From Bacteroides propionicifaciens DSM 19291 = JCM 14649 (lineage in GTDB: Bacteria; Bacteroidota; Bacteroidia; Bacteroidales; Bacteroidaceae): a stretch of 64,000 nucleotides of DNA. The notes below the pieces were generated by a model. That model ran no database searches. It had not been told where the DNA came from and worked only from the letters and a program-made list of their open reading frames with translations. Position 1 is the stretch's first letter; each line of letters opens with the position of its first letter. This document shows positions 18,060 to 26,050 of this stretch, one piece after another. The stretch spans positions 18,950 to 82,949 of the forward strand of contig NZ_AQWS01000008.1 of assembly GCF_000375405.1 (NCBI RefSeq), given 5' to 3'. A program made the position numbers and the translations under genes.

Positions 18060-20111
18060 ATGAAAAAAAACAAGTTTACAAAAAGCAATCCTGTTCGCTG
18101 GAAACGCTTCAGTAACAAGAGTTTTTCTGTTTTTAGTTCTTTAAAAAGAGAAGTTAACATTGGAGTACTTACACTGGCTACCCTTAGCTTTGCAAATCCA
18201 ACTGTAGCAATTGCGCAACAAGAAACTTCTAAAGAACTACAAACTTACACACTCGAGGAAATTGAAGTAACAGGTAGCCGTGTGCCTCTGACACAAACAG
18301 AGTCTGCACGCATGGTAACTGTACTTTCGAAACCTGAAATTCAGGCTGCGGCAGTACAAAGTATTAACGACCTTCTCAAACATGTCGCTAGCATTGACGT
18401 CCGTCAACGAGGCGAATTCGGAATCCAAACCGACATATCCATCCGAGGGGGCACATTCGATCAAATCACGGTACTCCTAAACGGAGTCAACATCAACAAC
18501 CCACAAACTGGTCATTTAACTACCGATTTTCCCGTATCTATGGACGACATCGAGCGTATTGAGATATTGGAAGGACCTGCAGCACGTGTCTTTGGCACAT
18601 CTGCATTTAATGGTGCAATTAATATTGTCACCAAGGGCGCTGATAGTAATCAGTTAGGAGCCGACCTGATAACAGGTGGTTACGGATTATTTGGCGCAGG
18701 AGCCCGTGGAGCTCTAGTCCACAAAAATTTCAAACATCAGCTTTCAGGTAGTTATAGGCAATCGGATGGTGCAACGCTGAATAGCGATTTCAAAACAGGT
18801 AAAGCGTTTTATCAGGGAGGTGCTGTTTCCAATATCGTTGATGTCAATTGGCAACTGGGATATAGCAACCAAAAATATGGAGCTAACACTTTTTATTCAG
18901 CCAAATACGACGACCAGTACGAAAAGAACCAACGGATTCTAACCTCAGTGCAAGCCAAAACAAAAGGTTGGTTTACCTTTGCTCCAACAGTATATTGGAA
19001 TCGGACGTACGACAATTTTCAGCTTATCAAAGGGAAGCTTGCTGGCGAAAACTTTCATATGACCGATGTTTATGGAGCCAATCTGAATGCGCATTTTTCA
19101 TCACTAATTGGTAAAACAGCATTTGGTGCTGAATTCAGAAATGAAGGAATATTAAGTACCAATTTGGGAAAACCACTAACCAAAGATCAAGAAGTCAAAA
19201 TTGCAGGACAAAAAGATCTTTATTATACCCACAAAGATAACCGCACCAACATTAGTTATTATTTAGAACATAATATCTTGTTGGATAAGTTTACCGCTTC
19301 TCTTGGGGTAATGGCTAATATGAACACCGCTTTAGATCATAAATACAGGTTTTATCCTGGAGTGGATCTATCCTATCGACCGACTGATAATTGGAAGTTA
19401 TTTGCATCCTGGAATAAAGCACTTCGCATGCCCACCTTTACAGACCTCTACTATAAGAGCCCAACTCAAGAGGGAAATGTCGGTCTAAAACCTGAGGAGA
19501 CACAGGCTTATAATATCGGAGTAAAGTATCATAACAGCATACTATCGGCATCGGTAACAGGGTTTTACCATAAAGGCAAACACATGATCGATTGGGTAAT
19601 GTATAACGCACAAGATGTTTATCATTCGGCCAACTTCAAGCTCGACAACCGAGGAGTTGAACTCAACTCGCGCTTTGACATAGAAGCTTGGTACGGAAGA
19701 AATTCATGGATCAAGCATTTACAACTCGGCTACACCTATATAGATCAAAAAAGGAAAGATCATGTAGAGATTTACAGGTCAAACTATGCACTCAACTACC
19801 TAAAGCATAAATTTGTCGCCAATCTACAACATAAAGTCTTTAGCAATAAGCTTACAATGAATTGGGCTTTCCGTTGGCAAGACCGAATGGGCGACTACAC
19901 CGACTTTAGCAATAAAGAACTACCCGATGGTGTGCTGAGGCCCTATCCATCGTTTTGTTTAGTTGACTTGAAAGTGCAGTGGACTGAGCATAAATATCAA
20001 GTCTTTGCCGAAGCCAATAATCTTTTGAACCGTACCTATTTTGACTTGGGTAATATCCCACAAGCTGGATTTTGGTTTAAGGCTGGAATAAAATGTAATT
20101 TCAACCTGTAG
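18060..20111 (+). CDS. TonB-dependent receptor (BtuB/CirA-like)
   Basis: A 683-residue outer-membrane receptor. The N terminus is unusually long (about 52 residues before cleavage near VAIAQ) and carries VFSSLKREVNIGVLTLATLS, a pattern I recall from Bacteroidota cobalamin-type receptors. Next are a TonB-box-like TYTLEEIEVTGSRVPL, a plug domain with LLKHVASIDVRQRGEFGIQT and IEILEGPAARVFGTSAFNGA, and a 22-strand-type barrel with FASWNKALRMPTFTDLYYKS and a final aromatic region. The size (under 700 residues) and absence of a carboxypeptidase-like N-terminal domain distinguish it from SusC. Cobalamin, haem or siderophore are possible ligands; none is proven. A branched hairpin terminator follows. 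Confidence 0.85.
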   Translation: MKKNKFTKSNPVRWKRFSNKSFSVFSSLKREVNIGVLTLATLSFANPTVAIAQQETSKELQTYTLEEIEVTGSRVPLTQTESARMVTVLSKPEIQAAAVQSINDLLKHVASIDVRQRGEFGIQTDISIRGGTFDQITVLLNGVNINNPQTGHLTTDFPVSMDDIERIEILEGPAARVFGTSAFNGAINIVTKGADSNQLGADLITGGYGLFGAGARGALVHKNFKHQLSGSYRQSDGATLNSDFKTGKAFYQGGAVSNIVDVNWQLGYSNQKYGANTFYSAKYDDQYEKNQRILTSVQAKTKGWFTFAPTVYWNRTYDNFQLIKGKLAGENFHMTDVYGANLNAHFSSLIGKTAFGAEFRNEGILSTNLGKPLTKDQEVKIAGQKDLYYTHKDNRTNISYYLEHNILLDKFTASLGVMANMNTALDHKYRFYPGVDLSYRPTDNWKLFASWNKALRMPTFTDLYYKSPTQEGNVGLKPEETQAYNIGVKYHNSILSASVTGFYHKGKHMIDWVMYNAQDVYHSANFKLDNRGVELNSRFDIEAWYGRNSWIKHLQLGYTYIDQKRKDHVEIYRSNYALNYLKHKFVANLQHKVFSNKLTMNWAFRWQDRMGDYTDFSNKELPDGVLRPYPSFCLVDLKVQWTEHKYQVFAEANNLLNRTYFDLGNIPQAGFWFKAGIKCNFNL

Positions 20112-20130
20112 ACATTACTATTACTAAAAT

Positions 20131-20216
20131 AAGGACCTAGCTGTAAAACCCAAAACGACTTACTCATTTACCTGTACCGAGTAAGTTGTAAGGTATTAAC
20201 GGCTAGGTCCTTTTTA
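20131..20216 (+). terminator. Branched hairpin terminator after the TonB-dependent receptor
   Basis: Outer arms AAGGACCTAGC (20131-20141) and GCTAGGTCCTT (20202-20212) are perfect complements and are followed by T residues. Inside, ACTTACTC (20158-20165) can pair with GAGTAAGT (20179-20186), so the terminator has a second nested stem. Confidence 0.75.
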
Positions 20217-20302
20217 GGCTTTAAGATGTAACGGCTTTAAAGATGATAAAGCATTAAAGAGCAAAAACTTTGGTTTATGGTGTAGTTTCCTTCTTTTTAT
20301 GC

Positions 20303-20310
20303 TAAATTTG
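20303..20310 (+). promoter_or_regulatory. -7 promoter element (TAAATTTG) for the MlaD-like gene
   Basis: A match to TAnnTTTG, 74 bases before the ATG at 20385. No -33 TTG at standard spacing. Confidence 0.4.
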
Positions 20311-20384
20311 TAGCATCGGATAAATTCATTGGACAATAATCATCTGATACAAATCAATCAATATCGTACACTAAAATTTAATGA

Positions 20385-21278
20385 ATGAAGTTCTTTACTA
20401 AAGAGGTTAAAATAGGTTTGGCTGGCGTAATCGCTTTGTTTCTATTGATATATGGCATCAATTACTTAAAGGGTATCGACATGTTCAAGCCCTCAAGTTA
20501 TATGTACGTCTCTTTTAAGAATGTAAATGGACTTGCTAAGTCAAGCCCCGTCTTTGCCGATGGCTATAAAGTCGGGCTAGTGCGAGATATAGGCTACGAT
20601 TTCAATCAATCGGGCAATGTTATTGTAGAGGTTGAACTCGAAACCGATTTAAGAATACCTAAGGGCAGTAGTGGTGAGCTCGTACCCGAACTGATGGGTG
20701 GAGTTCAAATGAATATCCTACTAGCAAACAATCCTCGTGAAAGCTACGCCGTAGGAGACACAATCCCCGGAGTACTTAAAAGTGGAATGACCGATGAAAT
20801 GGGTAAAATGCTACCCGAGGTATCAAAGCTAATCCCTAAGCTCGACTCAATCCTAACTTCTGTCAACTTATTATTAAGCCACCCTGCACTAAACAATACA
20901 TTGATAGCAGTTGAAAAAAGCAGTCAAAACCTAGAGTTGGCGACAGGAGAGTTTAATAAACTAATGAAAAATGATATTCCACAACTCACAGCGAAGATGA
21001 ACGTGATTGGTGATAACTTCGTCAAGATTAGTGATTCTCTAGCAGAGTTAGACATTCAGCAAACCTATTCAAAAATCGACAACGCTGTATCTAATATAAG
21101 CTCACTGACCGATAGATTAAGTCAGAAAGACAATACTTTAGGCCTATTCTTAAACGATTCAACGCTATACAATCGCCTAACAGAAACAGGTGATAATGCA
21201 GCAAAACTTCTCGAAGATATCAAGCTGAACCCAAAACGTTATGTTCATTTCTCTGTCTTTGGCAAGAAAAACAAGTAG
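20385..21278 (+). CDS. MlaD/MCE-family lipid transport protein
   Basis: A 297-residue inner-membrane-anchored MCE protein. One membrane helix (about residues 8-27, KIGLAGVIALFLLIYGINYL) precedes a single MCE domain at about 35-120 (YVSFKNVNGLAKSSPVFADG, then GSSGELVPELMGGVQMNILL). A long helical or coiled tail of about 150 residues follows. MCE proteins form hexameric rings that move phospholipids between inner and outer membranes as part of Mla-type ABC systems. The ATPase and permease are not adjacent in this window. An ATG four bases upstream is in another frame, so 20385 is the start. Confidence 0.88.
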   Translation: MKFFTKEVKIGLAGVIALFLLIYGINYLKGIDMFKPSSYMYVSFKNVNGLAKSSPVFADGYKVGLVRDIGYDFNQSGNVIVEVELETDLRIPKGSSGELVPELMGGVQMNILLANNPRESYAVGDTIPGVLKSGMTDEMGKMLPEVSKLIPKLDSILTSVNLLLSHPALNNTLIAVEKSSQNLELATGEFNKLMKNDIPQLTAKMNVIGDNFVKISDSLAELDIQQTYSKIDNAVSNISSLTDRLSQKDNTLGLFLNDSTLYNRLTETGDNAAKLLEDIKLNPKRYVHFSVFGKKNK

Positions 21279-21591
21279 TTTGACCCTTTAGAATAAGCAC
21301 CTGCTTTAAACTACTTTTTTATTAAATAATTTATTTAATATTTCTTCTTTTTATCGAAGATAAATAAAAGAGTAATTCGACAATTGAGTGTATGTATCAA
21401 TGACATACAAACATTTGTCGGCTTTAAGTGGCCGTAAAAAAAACACAGGTATATCAAAAGATATCCTTTAAGATTATCCTTGTATTTTTAATTAATTATC
21501 CAAGAATAAATCCATTTGTTTATATCAAATAAGATTATCAAATTTGTGTATCAAGAATTTATTTATAAATTTCTAAAAGCGTAAAGCACCT
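21279..21591 (+). other. Gene-free region upstream of dnaA
   Basis: A 313-base AT-rich leader. It holds two TTATCC hexamers (21474-21479 and 21496-21501) that resemble halves of DnaA boxes but do not extend to a full TTATCCACA. It also has near-promoter TTTG motifs, but no clean TAnnTTTG, and no hairpin terminator. It may carry autoregulatory DnaA sites. I cannot call an origin here. Confidence 0.35.
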
Positions 21592-23007
21592 ATGAATAAA
21601 CCTGTTCATGTTGCACTTTGGAATGATTGTCTAGCTATAATTAGAGACAATGTTGCGGAGTCTACATACAATACTTGGTTTGCCCCTATTTCACCGTTAA
21701 AATTTGAGGACAAGACACTAGTAATTCAAGTTCCAAGCCAATTTTTCTATGAATTTCTGGAAGAGAAGTTTGTTGACTTGCTACGTCATACCCTATATCA
21801 AGTTATCGGTGAAGGAGCAAAACTGATGTATAATGTAATGGTAGACAAAAGTGCCAGTACAACAGTTAATTTAGAGGCTAGCAATCGATCGACAGCTGTA
21901 AGAAAAACAGCAACTACCCAATCACAAACACGAATCAATCAGGGGCCCCAGGCACCCAATCCACCTGCAGTACAGGAATTAGACCCAAGACTTAACCCCG
22001 ACTACACATTCGAAACCTTTATTGAAGGCAATAGCAATAAGCTTTCACGAAGTGTAGCAGAGGCAGTTGCAGAAAACCCTGCTAAAACAGTATTTAACCC
22101 CTTATTTATTCATGGCAATTCGGGAGTGGGTAAAACCCATCTAGCCAATGCTGTAGGGCTTCGGATTAAAGAACAGTATCCAGAGAAGAGAGTTCTTTAC
22201 GTATCTGCCCACCTTTTTCAGGTTCAATATACCGACTCGGTGCGTAATAACACGACCAATGATTTCATCAATTTTTATCAGACTATCGATGTTTTGATAA
22301 TCGATGATATACAAGAATTTGCAGGTGTAGTCAAAACACAAAACACATTTTTCCACATCTTTAATCACCTGCACCAAAACGGCAAACAACTCATCTTGAC
22401 ATCAGACCTTCCACCTGTCCTCCTTCAGGGTATGGAGGATAGACTTCTCACTCGTTTTAAGTGGGGAATGGTAGCCGAACTAGAACGACCCTCTGTGGAG
22501 CTCCGTAAAGATATCCTACGTAATAAAATTCATCGTGACGGTTTGCAGTTTCCTCCTGAGGTTATTACTTATATTGCAGAGAACGTAGACGACAGCGTAA
22601 GAGACCTTGAAGGCATCGTAATTTCTATTATGGCGCACTCTACAATTTACAATAAAAATATTGATCTTGACCTGACACAGCGTATCGTAAAAAAAGTAGT
22701 GCGCGACGAAAAGAAAGTTATCACGGTCGATCAAATTATTACCACGGTTTCGGAATACTTTAAGATTGAAGCCAAGCTAATCCACTCCAAATCTAGAAAA
22801 AGAGAGGTTGTACAAGCTCGACATTTTGCAATGTATTTGACCAAAGAATACACCGATTACTCAACACCAAAAATTGGGAAGTTTATCGGAAATAGAAACC
22901 ATTCGACGGTATTACATGCGTGTAAAACTGTAAAACACCAATGTGAGGTTGACAAAAACTACCGAGCAGATATGGATTCTATTCAAGAATTACTACACAA
23001 GAGATAA
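21592..23007 (+). CDS. dnaA: Chromosomal replication initiator DnaA
   Basis: A 471-residue DnaA, which binds and opens the replication origin. Domain I covers about residues 1-85 ([20 protein letters not shown]), followed by a variable Gln/Pro-rich linker. The AAA+ domain begins with [20 protein letters not shown], with Walker [10 protein letters not shown] and Walker [11 protein letters not shown]. The DNA-binding domain IV ends with [20 protein letters not shown], the dnaA signature. The gene stands alone between an MCE gene and nrdJ, with long intergenic regions on both sides. Confidence 0.98.
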   Translation: MNKPVHVALWNDCLAIIRDNVAESTYNTWFAPISPLKFEDKTLVIQVPSQFFYEFLEEKFVDLLRHTLYQVIGEGAKLMYNVMVDKSASTTVNLEASNRSTAVRKTATTQSQTRINQGPQAPNPPAVQELDPRLNPDYTFETFIEGNSNKLSRSVAEAVAENPAKTVFNPLFIHGNSGVGKTHLANAVGLRIKEQYPEKRVLYVSAHLFQVQYTDSVRNNTTNDFINFYQTIDVLIIDDIQEFAGVVKTQNTFFHIFNHLHQNGKQLILTSDLPPVLLQGMEDRLLTRFKWGMVAELERPSVELRKDILRNKIHRDGLQFPPEVITYIAENVDDSVRDLEGIVISIMAHSTIYNKNIDLDLTQRIVKKVVRDEKKVITVDQIITTVSEYFKIEAKLIHSKSRKREVVQARHFAMYLTKEYTDYSTPKIGKFIGNRNHSTVLHACKTVKHQCEVDKNYRADMDSIQELLHKR

Positions 23008-23346
23008 TACTTTTTAACAATCCTAATTTAAGCAAAACAATTAGCCAAACAAAATGTTACTACTAAGTTAAGTTTAGTATAACATTTTAATGCCGTAAAA
23101 AACACAACTTACCTAAAAGAGTAACTACGAACTAACACAAATACCACAAACAACTATTAATCAAAGACTTAGATTTTTGTTTCAGACAACTAAAAAATAA
23201 ATAGTTTACTTTAGTTGCTCAAAAAGAAAAACATTTCTAGCTTTGCATAGCAAATTAGTGTTCCAAATAACAGACACAATAGACAATAAAAGGTTCACTA
23301 AAAAAGCAAATAATCACCCATATATTAACCTATAATAACACTATCT
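23008..23346 (+). other. Gene-free region between dnaA and nrdJ
   Basis: A 339-base AT-rich region with no open frame of note. It contains the nrdJ promoter candidate near 23215-23245. I looked for a cobalamin riboswitch B12 box (GCCACTG) because the downstream enzyme uses adenosylcobalamin and did not find one; no obvious terminator for dnaA is present. Confidence 0.4.
23215..23245 (+). promoter_or_regulatory. Bacteroidota-type promoter for nrdJ (TTG - 20 bp - TAGCTTTG)
   Basis: TTG at 23215-23217 and TAGCTTTG at 23238-23245 are separated by 20 bases, matching the -33/-7 arrangement. The predicted leader to the GTG start is about 95 bases. This is the best-spaced promoter in the window. Confidence 0.6.
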
Positions 23347-25914
23347 GTGGCAGTATCAACTTATACATATGAAGAAGCCTACGAGGAGTCACTCAACTAT
23401 TTTGGTGGTGATGAACTCGCAGCAAGAGTTTGGGTAAATAAGTACGCGATGAAAGATTCGTATGGCAACATTTACGAAAAATCACCTGAACATATGCACT
23501 GGCGTATAGCCAATGAGCTCGCAAGAATGGAGAAGAAATATCCTAATCCATTATCGGCTGAAGAGTTGTTTAAGCTATTGGATAAATTTAAATATATTGT
23601 TCCTCAAGGGAGCCCAATGACAGGTATCGGTAATAATCACCAGGTAGCTTCATTGTCAAACTGTTTTGTTATTGGTGTAGAAGGAGCTGGAGATTCGTAT
23701 GGTGGCATCATCAAAATGGACGAAGAACAAGTCCAACTGATGAAACGCAGAGGTGGTGTTGGTCACGATCTATCGCATATCCGCCCAAAAGGCTCTCCTG
23801 TAAAAAACTCTGCACTAACTTCTACTGGGATTGTACCTTTCATGGAAAGATACTCCAACTCAACTAGAGAAGTAGCTCAAGACGGACGTAGAGGTGCACT
23901 GATGCTATCGGTTTCAATCAAGCACCCAGACTCAGAATCTTTTATCGATGCAAAAATGACTCAAGGTAAAATTACTGGAGCCAACGTATCAGTGAAGCTA
24001 GACGATGAGTTCATGACTGCCGTAACCAATAACCAGTCTTATACACAGACCTACCCCATCGACTCTGAAAACCCTACTACAGTTAAAGAGATTGATGCAT
24101 CGCAACTTTGGGGAAAGATCGTTCATAATGCATGGAAATCAGCAGAACCTGGCGTATTGTTCTGGGATACCATCATAAAAGAATCTGTTCCAGACTGTTA
24201 TGCAGATCTTGGTTATAAAACAGTTTCAACTAACCCTTGTGGGGAGATTCCACTTTGTCCTTACGACTCTTGTCGTCTGTTGGCAATCAACTTATATTCG
24301 TATGTAAACAATCCGTTTACGCCTCAAGCTAGCTTCGACTTTGAGTTATTCAAAGATCACGTAGGCAAAGCTCAACGAATAATGGATGATATCATCGACC
24401 TAGAACTTGAAAAAATCGAGGCGATTATCAAGAAGATAGAAAACGACCCCGAAAGCGAAGAGGTAAAAAGAACAGAATACTTACTTTGGAAAAAAATATA
24501 TACTAAAACAGGGCAAGGCCGCCGTACAGGTGTAGGTATTACTGCAGAAGGCGATATGCTTGCAGGCATGAATCTACGCTACGGTACCGAAGAAGCTACA
24601 GATTTTTCTGAACTTGTCCACAAAACAGTAGCTCTTGCTGCTTACAACGCTTCGGCTGACCTAGCAAAAGACCGTGGAGCTTTTGATGTATATGACGCTA
24701 AGCGTGAAGAAAACAACCCATTTATCAATCGTCTTAAAGAGGCTGATCCTGCTTTATACGAGAAGATGGTAAAATATGGTCGCCGTAATATTGCTTGCTT
24801 GACCATTGCGCCAACAGGGACTACTAGCTTAATGACTCAGACAACTTCTGGAATTGAGCCTGTATTCTTACCCGTTTACAAACGCAGAAGAAAAGTGAAT
24901 CCGAACGACGTTAATGTTCGTATTGATTTTGTCGACGAAACAGGTGATGCCTTCGAGGAGTATACCGTGTTCCACCATAAGTTTGTGACTTGGATGGAAG
25001 CAAATGGTTATGACCCTTCTAAAAGATATTCACAAGAAGAGATAGATGAACTTGTAGCCAAATCGCCTTACTACAAAGCTACATCAAACGATGTTGATTG
25101 GTTGATGAAAGTAAAAATGCAAGGACGTATCCAAAAATGGGTAGACCACTCAATCAGCGTAACAATTAACCTTCCCAACGATGTTGACGAAGCACTCGTA
25201 AACAAGCTCTATATTGAAGCATGGAAAGCGGGTTGCAAAGGCTGTACAGTTTACCGTGACGGTTCTCGTTCAGGAGTGCTGATTGCTACAGAGTCGAATA
25301 AAGAGAAAGACAAAGATAAATCAACACAAGGAGAACAAGCCTCCAGCTCAGTGTTAACAAACCCTGAAGTAGTTAAACGTCCTAAGGTACTTGAAGCAGA
25401 AGTAGTTCGTTTCCAAAACAATAAAGAAAAATGGGTTGCATTTGTAGGTCTTTATGAAGACAGACCTTATGAGATTTTCACAGGTCTACAAGACGATGAC
25501 GAAGGTATTCTATTGCCTAAGAGTGTAGTCTCGGGAAATATCATCAAGAATGTCGATGAAAACGGTAACAACCGATATGATTTCCAATTCGTAAACAAAC
25601 GTGGCTACAAAACCACTATTGAAGGTCTATCAGAGAAATTCAATAAGGTTTATTGGAACTATGCAAAACTAATCTCTGGAGTTCTGCGCTGGGGTATGCC
25701 AATCGATCAAGTAGTTAAACTTGTAGGTTCACTTCAGCTTGATAACGAAAATATCAACAACTGGAAAAACGGTGTTGAGAGAGCTTTGAAACGCTATGTA
25801 CAAAATGGAACAAGAGCAACAGGAACTAAATGTCCAAATTGCCAAAATGAAACACTTATCTACCAAGAGGGTTGTTTGATTTGTACTACCTGTGGTTCAT
25901 CACGTTGCGGATAG
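23347..25914 (+). CDS. nrdJ: Adenosylcobalamin-dependent (class II) ribonucleotide reductase
   Basis: An 855-residue class II reductase converting ribonucleotides to deoxyribonucleotides using a cobalamin-generated thiyl radical. Visible landmarks are VASLSNCFVIG (redox Cys of the first strand), STNPCGEIPLCPYDSCRLLA (active-site Cys and Glu in NPCGEI), APTGTTSLMTQTTSGIEPVF (phosphate-binding PTGT) and AGCKGCTVYRDGSRSGVL. The C-terminal extension ends in a zinc-finger-like CPNC...CLICTTCGSSRCG. No beta subunit or activase is needed or seen nearby. Translation begins at GTG (23347); an in-frame TAA lies four codons upstream and the following residues TYTYEEAYEESLNYF align with the family start. 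A strong terminator follows. Confidence 0.94.
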   Translation: MAVSTYTYEEAYEESLNYFGGDELAARVWVNKYAMKDSYGNIYEKSPEHMHWRIANELARMEKKYPNPLSAEELFKLLDKFKYIVPQGSPMTGIGNNHQVASLSNCFVIGVEGAGDSYGGIIKMDEEQVQLMKRRGGVGHDLSHIRPKGSPVKNSALTSTGIVPFMERYSNSTREVAQDGRRGALMLSVSIKHPDSESFIDAKMTQGKITGANVSVKLDDEFMTAVTNNQSYTQTYPIDSENPTTVKEIDASQLWGKIVHNAWKSAEPGVLFWDTIIKESVPDCYADLGYKTVSTNPCGEIPLCPYDSCRLLAINLYSYVNNPFTPQASFDFELFKDHVGKAQRIMDDIIDLELEKIEAIIKKIENDPESEEVKRTEYLLWKKIYTKTGQGRRTGVGITAEGDMLAGMNLRYGTEEATDFSELVHKTVALAAYNASADLAKDRGAFDVYDAKREENNPFINRLKEADPALYEKMVKYGRRNIACLTIAPTGTTSLMTQTTSGIEPVFLPVYKRRRKVNPNDVNVRIDFVDETGDAFEEYTVFHHKFVTWMEANGYDPSKRYSQEEIDELVAKSPYYKATSNDVDWLMKVKMQGRIQKWVDHSISVTINLPNDVDEALVNKLYIEAWKAGCKGCTVYRDGSRSGVLIATESNKEKDKDKSTQGEQASSSVLTNPEVVKRPKVLEAEVVRFQNNKEKWVAFVGLYEDRPYEIFTGLQDDDEGILLPKSVVSGNIIKNVDENGNNRYDFQFVNKRGYKTTIEGLSEKFNKVYWNYAKLISGVLRWGMPIDQVVKLVGSLQLDNENINNWKNGVERALKRYVQNGTRATGTKCPNCQNETLIYQEGCLICTTCGSSRCG

Positions 25915-25941
25915 AATTGTAATTTAAAATCAGATAAAGAT

Positions 25942-25980
25942 AGAGGATGTATATGCTAGCGTATACATCCTCTGTTTTTT
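25942..25980 (+). terminator. Rho-independent terminator after nrdJ
   Basis: A 12-bp perfect stem (AGAGGATGTATA / TATACATCCTCT) with an 8-base loop is followed by GTTTTTT. Confidence 0.88.
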
Positions 25981-25983
25981 CAT

Positions 25984-25991
25984 TACATTTG
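25984..25991 (+). promoter_or_regulatory. -7 promoter element (TACATTTG) for malQ-folB
   Basis: A match to TAnnTTTG immediately downstream of the nrdJ terminator and 59 bases before the malQ ATG. Confidence 0.45.
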
Positions 25992-26050
25992 CCCTCAATC
26001 TTATTAGATATTACCTATTATTGTATTAAATCACTAAACCTAAAATAACT

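Noticed and set aside
21279..21591. Possible replication origin upstream of dnaA
   Set aside because: Two TTATCC hexamers occur, but neither extends to a DnaA box and there is no clear cluster or unwinding-repeat pattern. A GC-skew plot of the complete chromosome would be decisive; a sign change here would support an origin.
23008..23346. Cobalamin riboswitch before nrdJ
   Set aside because: No GCCACTG-type B12 box or conserved core was seen on reading the region.
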